DNA of 18,237 nt, from the NCBI GenBank assembly GCA_964354345.1, contig CAYGZL010000171.1, positions 1 to 18,237 on the forward strand, in the 5' to 3' direction. Positions 14,996 through 18,237 of the stretch are shown piece after piece (the first letter of the stretch is position 1; each line of letters begins with the position of its first letter). Both the position numbers and the translations under genes were made by a program. This DNA comes from CAYGZL01 sp964354345 (lineage in GTDB: Bacteria; Chloroflexota; Anaerolineae; Anaerolineales; UBA4823). The notes below the pieces were generated by a model that searched no databases, had not been told where the DNA came from, and saw nothing but the letters and a program-made list of their open reading frames with translations.

Positions 14996-16267
14996 TCATT
15001 GGAGATTATTGGCGATTTTAAATTGCTCTAATACCTCAACGGCTCGAGCAATCCCATTCTCAGCTCGAATACTTTCCCCCAGGCAGGCCGCTTTCTCCCG
15101 CATCGCCGTGTCGGACACAGCGTAACGAATAGATTCAGCCAGGCGATCGACTGTCAGATGCCGCCGCGGGATAGGCCTGGGACCCACTCCCAACTCGTAT
15201 ATCCGTTGCCCCCAAAACGGTTGATCGCCAAAATAGGGCGTGATGATCGCCGGGATGCCTGCCCGTAGACCCGCAGCCGTGGTACCCACACCGCCATGGT
15301 GCACGACAGCAGCCATTTTTGGAAACAACCAGTTATGCGGGATTGAACCAATCATGAACACTGTCTTCGGTAACTCATCTTTCTTCAGTCCACCCCATCC
15401 CGCAGATAATACCCCGCGCTGTCCGCTACGTTCCAAAGCCTGTAGAACCAGGTTGGCTGTTTCTTCCGGTTTGCTGTTGACCATACTCCCGAAGCCGATA
15501 TACACGGCTGGCGGACCGGATTCCAGGAAATCAAAGAGATCCTTAGGAGGTTCCCACCCAGCAGACGGTTCCAAAAACCAGTATCCGGTGACATGGATAA
15601 AATCCCCCCAATCCTTAGGAAACGGAATAACCTTCGGGCTGTAACCACACAGGATCGTTTGTTGTTTACGCTGCAGAGAGGCGAACGGTCCCCAGAATGA
15701 TGCTGGAGCAATCCGTAGCACTTGGCTCCGTGCTTTGTTATCCGCAGCGCGGAAAGTCTGCCACATCATCTGTTGCGCCAGGCGATGAGACAGGTTATTT
15801 GCCCAGGATGGCAACCGGGTCTGTGGCAATGGCGACAAGACACTGGGAAATTCACGGGTGGGTGTAAACGGATATAAGTAGGCCGGAATAAAGGGGATAC
15901 CCAATTTTTCCGAGAGCGCCAGTCCTACGAAAAGCCCACCCAGTCCGCCAACCATCAAATCGGAGCCCTGGCATGCTACCAACCCGTTTACAGCAGCCTG
16001 ACCCACCAGACGTTGCGCCGCTGGTCCCATACTGGATAGAATTTTTATAATGTTGCCTTGTTCTAGAAGTCCTTGCATGCTTTGCGCGACAGTCTCCATA
16101 CTGCCACCCATATCAAAGAATTCTAAACCATGAGACATGATCTGGTTTTGGAAATCCTTGGAAGCGAAAACTCCAACCGTATGCCCGGCTTCTTTCAATC
16201 CCTTGCCAAGCGCCACATAGGGTTGGACATCACCCCGACTTCCTGCTGCAATAATGGTAACTTTCAT
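14996..16267 (-). CDS. UDP-glycosyltransferase, sterol glucosyltransferase-like (GT1/GT28)
   Basis: GT-B fold glycosyltransferase of 423 residues that would move a sugar from a nucleotide donor to a lipid or small-molecule acceptor. The N-terminal acceptor domain starts with the signature MKVTIIAAGSRGDVQPYVAL, the linker is followed by GFGSM (258-262), and the donor domain has HHGGVGTTAAGLRAGIP (323-339) with PYFGDQPFWG (344-353), whose Asp-Gln contacts the sugar. The DQPFWG form is typical of sterol 3-beta-glucosyltransferase and rhamnosyltransferase relatives. The start at ATG 16267 is set by this signature; the frame extends to 16330 only by overlapping the radical SAM gene. No strong ribosome site is seen, and coupling to the upstream gene (13-nt gap) is likely. 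The acceptor is unknown. Confidence 0.88.
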   Translation of the reverse strand: MKVTIIAAGSRGDVQPYVALGKGLKEAGHTVGVFASKDFQNQIMSHGLEFFDMGGSMETVAQSMQGLLEQGNIIKILSSMGPAAQRLVGQAAVNGLVACQGSDLMVGGLGGLFVGLALSEKLGIPFIPAYLYPFTPTREFPSVLSPLPQTRLPSWANNLSHRLAQQMMWQTFRAADNKARSQVLRIAPASFWGPFASLQRKQQTILCGYSPKVIPFPKDWGDFIHVTGYWFLEPSAGWEPPKDLFDFLESGPPAVYIGFGSMVNSKPEETANLVLQALERSGQRGVLSAGWGGLKKDELPKTVFMIGSIPHNWLFPKMAAVVHHGGVGTTAAGLRAGIPAIITPYFGDQPFWGQRIYELGVGPRPIPRRHLTVDRLAESIRYAVSDTAMREKAACLGESIRAENGIARAVEVLEQFKIANNLQ

Positions 16268-16280
16268 AATACTTGAAGAC

Positions 16281-17237
16281 TTATGTAATATCCTGAATCT
16301 CCTCCAGGCAGTATGTGTATCCTTCCTCAAGCGGCTTGGCGGTCGTGAGATGGCGTTTTATGTATTGCCCACAATTGCTTCCGATCAGGTTTTCCTCTAA
16401 TTCGCCAATACTCACGATCACCTGGTAACCCTCCTGGCGCAAGGCGTGAATCACCGGATATTTTTTTTCGGCATCACTGGGCTGGATATAGGAAGTCAGA
16501 CCGCTCTCGCGCGCCTTGTAAGTGGGATTGAGGGGGGTGATCTTAACCAGGAATACATCTGGAGAGAAATGAGCACGGAGAATTGCAGGATCAACCAACA
16601 TACCCTGGGCGAGGGCAAAGTTCAGGGTGATCTTCAGTTCGCCGCGGGTATAGAAGCGTTCGCCGTATGCCGCCATCTCCGCGAAGCTCCATTTCTTCAC
16701 TGGCATCATTTGCTCGCGCTGCGCGGCATCGGTGGTATGGATCGAAAATTGGAATTGAAAATGACCGCCGGTGTAGTGGGCGCGTTGGATTTCCAGCAAA
16801 CGTTCAAAAAAGCGCTCCCGCCCAGCAGGGGCAATCGTGGAGATGGATGGCATCAGCCCGGGGGCATGGTAGCGCTTCGGCAATTCATCCAATACATCTA
16901 ATACGCTGTTGTTATACGCTGGTTCTCCCATCCGGGCAAACTGGATTTTAAATTGCTCACAAGGGATCTGTCCGGTTGGAAATCGTTTGCGCACCAAATA
17001 ATCAATCTGGGCAAAAATTTCGTCTTTCGAGGGTTTTCCTGAATAATACCCACCCGCATCGCACATGGCGCAGCCCACCGGGCAGCCATACAAGGTTGAA
17101 ACTAACAAAACCCATTTCTTCTCGCGGGGGAGGGGCGGTTGCACGGATTCGACAAATTCAACCAGGTTACCGTCAGCCATCTCACCAATGTAGACCATGG
17201 CAACTTTTTCTGTGCCCGCCGATGCAAGAATTTTCAT
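16281..17237 (-). CDS. RlmN/Cfr-like radical SAM protein (short form, non-canonical active site)
   Basis: Radical SAM enzyme of 318 residues. The [4Fe-4S] site is C52-x3-C56-x2-C59 (GCPVGCAMCDAG). Further motifs track RlmN: RMGEPAYN (GEP motif at 104-106), STIAP, FSIHTTDAAQREQMMP (164-179), ITPLNPT (233-239) and NCGQ with C289, which aligns with methyl-carrying C355 of E. coli RlmN. However, the position of RlmN C118, seven residues before the first cluster Cys, is L45 here, and the helical N-terminal RNA-binding domain of RlmN is missing. It is thus probably not a standard A2503 rRNA methylase. GGAG lies 8 nt before ATG. It overlaps the flavoprotein stop by 4 bp and precedes the glycosyltransferase by 13 nt. 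Confidence 0.85.
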   Translation of the reverse strand: MKILASAGTEKVAMVYIGEMADGNLVEFVESVQPPLPREKKWVLLVSTLYGCPVGCAMCDAGGYYSGKPSKDEIFAQIDYLVRKRFPTGQIPCEQFKIQFARMGEPAYNNSVLDVLDELPKRYHAPGLMPSISTIAPAGRERFFERLLEIQRAHYTGGHFQFQFSIHTTDAAQREQMMPVKKWSFAEMAAYGERFYTRGELKITLNFALAQGMLVDPAILRAHFSPDVFLVKITPLNPTYKARESGLTSYIQPSDAEKKYPVIHALRQEGYQVIVSIGELEENLIGSNCGQYIKRHLTTAKPLEEGYTYCLEEIQDIT

Positions 17238-18127
17238 CTGGATATCTCCTTTAAACGACGGTAGATTTTCATCGCAGCCTGGACGCCTTGTCCTACTGCT
17301 ATGGCAGTCTGCCGTTCAATGCCGTTTTTTACATCGCCAATCCAATAGAGCAGTCCCTGCGATTCCAGTTCTCCGGCGATGGATCCGAATTCGGTAGGTA
17401 TAAAATCCTGTTGCGGTTCACGCCCCAAAGCTCCGATCAGAATATCCGCCTTATACTGGATATTCCCATTGGGACCAGCGCAATATAATAGCAAATCGCC
17501 TTGTGGCAGCTCTTCCAGGTGCAACAGGCGCGTGCTGGGAAAATAAGCAATCCCAGGCGATTGGCTGGCGCGTTCACTGAGCAAGGACAGGCAATTGGGG
17601 CGTTCACCACGGTTGAGGAGGATGATCTGGTTGCACCGAGCCAAATTCAAGGCGTAATCAAAAGCTGCATCACCCGCTCCAATAATGGCAATCCGCTTTT
17701 GGATCGTACCGGCAAGTGGATAAACTTCATAAAACACACGCGAACGCAAAGCTGCCGGGATATCCACATCGGTGAAAAGTCTGGGTTTTGTCCCCGAGGC
17801 GATCACCAGCACACGCGCCCGCAATTCCCCAATACTGGTGAATAGGTGGAATACTCCTGGTTGATAGTCCAGGGTGGTAACTTCTGCGGTTACCGTCTCA
17901 ATCCCGGCAGTCTTTAAATGCGCGCACATGCGCTCTACGAGGGATGGACCTGAGATCCCCTGTGAAAAACCAGGATAATTTTCAACCCAGTTCGCATTAC
18001 GCAGCAATCCACCCACTTCACTACGCTCCAGCAAGAGAAAATCCAAACCATAACGTTGAAGTTGCAATGCCCCGGCGATGCCTGCCGGTCCTGCGCCAAC
18101 AATGGCTGCGTCATGCACGATCATCAT
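17234..18127 (-). CDS. Thioredoxin-reductase-like FAD/NAD(P) oxidoreductase lacking the CxxC
   Basis: Two-dinucleotide-binding-domain flavoprotein of 297 residues. The FAD motif is GAGPAG (11-16), the NAD(P) motif is GAGDAAFDYA (150-159), and the C-terminal FAD signature is IGDVKNGIERQ (263-273). VGGLL and NYPGF (about 38-54) also match the TrxR family. The redox-active CxxC, expected shortly before the second GxG motif, is absent: residues 128-140 read VFYEVYPLAG with no cysteine. It could act like TrxR-type ferredoxin/flavodoxin-NADP reductases, possibly feeding electrons to the radical SAM protein encoded next. AAAGGG precedes two tandem ATGs (18127 and 18124); spacing slightly favours the second. 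The start overlaps the end of the upstream gene by 17 bp. Confidence 0.86.
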   Translation of the reverse strand: MMIVHDAAIVGAGPAGIAGALQLQRYGLDFLLLERSEVGGLLRNANWVENYPGFSQGISGPSLVERMCAHLKTAGIETVTAEVTTLDYQPGVFHLFTSIGELRARVLVIASGTKPRLFTDVDIPAALRSRVFYEVYPLAGTIQKRIAIIGAGDAAFDYALNLARCNQIILLNRGERPNCLSLLSERASQSPGIAYFPSTRLLHLEELPQGDLLLYCAGPNGNIQYKADILIGALGREPQQDFIPTEFGSIAGELESQGLLYWIGDVKNGIERQTAIAVGQGVQAAMKIYRRLKEISR

Positions 18128-18237
18128 TAACCCTTTGACAGACCGTCAGAATTTCATCCACCAACACCGGCGTGGCAAAGCCATGCGCCAGGTTCACCAG
18201 TGTTGCCCGATGGTGGGCTTCCGTGTGAGTCGCTGTG
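18111..18237 (-). CDS. 3' end of an unidentified gene (partial at window edge)
   Basis: On the - strand from 18236 one frame stays open for 41 codons to TGA at 18111-18113, while the other two frames contain early stops. The peptide includes THTEAHHRATLVNLAHGF and ends VCQRVNDDRA. I do not recognise the family. The frame ends 17 bp inside the flavoprotein gene, the kind of overlap expected for adjacent genes of one operon, which supports it being real. The start lies outside the window. Confidence 0.5.
   Translation of the reverse strand, partial: TATHTEAHHRATLVNLAHGFATPVLVDEILTVCQRVNDDRA

Noticed and set aside
16446..16901. 151-codon open frame on the + strand
   Set aside because: Antisense to the radical SAM gene, which has the Cys cluster and RlmN motifs.
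1..18237. CRISPR array, insertion sequence, tRNA or rRNA
   Set aside because: I saw no regularly spaced long repeats, transposase motifs, tRNA-like cloverleaf or rRNA segments.

Overview
The window looks like chromosomal DNA from a bacterium of the Chloroflexota, most likely the class Anaerolineae. This is an inference from gene style and content: a FucI-type isomerase beside ribulokinase and epimerase, a lipoprotein with a DUF333 domain, a Zn_peptidase_2 protein between two other proteases, and a GxxExxY-type remnant. There is no rRNA or tRNA to confirm it. The window is densely coding. No spacer is longer than about 230 bases, and I found no tRNA, rRNA, CRISPR array or intact insertion sequence.

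Left block (5-3089, + strand): three membrane-anchored proteases in a tight operon. They are an S41 C-terminal processing protease, a Zn_peptidase_2 (YugP-like) integral membrane metalloprotease and an S1C HtrA/DegP-like serine protease with a PDZ domain. Together they look like an envelope protein quality-control set. The last gene overlaps the next block tail to tail by 4 bases.

Middle block (12844 down to 3086, - strand): a pentose and galactoside utilisation operon of about 9.8 kb. Read in its own direction it encodes a MelA-like GH4 glycosidase, a FucI-type sugar isomerase, a GH42 beta-galactosidase, an M24-fold protein that has lost metal ligands, L-ribulokinase (AraB), L-ribulose-5-phosphate 4-epimerase (AraD), a beta-phosphoglucomutase-like HAD phosphatase and a DinB-family protein. 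The expected flow is: glycosidases release L-arabinose and/or galactose; the isomerase makes L-ribulose; AraB phosphorylates it; AraD makes D-xylulose 5-phosphate for the pentose phosphate pathway. No canonical AraA, transporter, regulator or galactose kinase lies in the window. A truncated GxxExxY gene with its octamer-repeat leader is wedged between the first two operon genes.

Right block (- strand): a nucleotidyltransferase-fold gene, then a 57-bp imperfect palindrome, then a DUF333 lipoprotein. Beyond them lies a compact unit read from 18237 towards 14996: the 3' end of an unidentified gene, a thioredoxin-reductase-like flavoprotein without the redox CxxC, a short RlmN/Cfr-like radical SAM protein, and a sterol-glucosyltransferase-like UGT. 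The overlaps (17 bp, 4 bp) and a 13-nt gap suggest one operon. The non-canonical active sites of the flavoprotein and the radical SAM protein make this unit the best candidate for an undescribed pathway.
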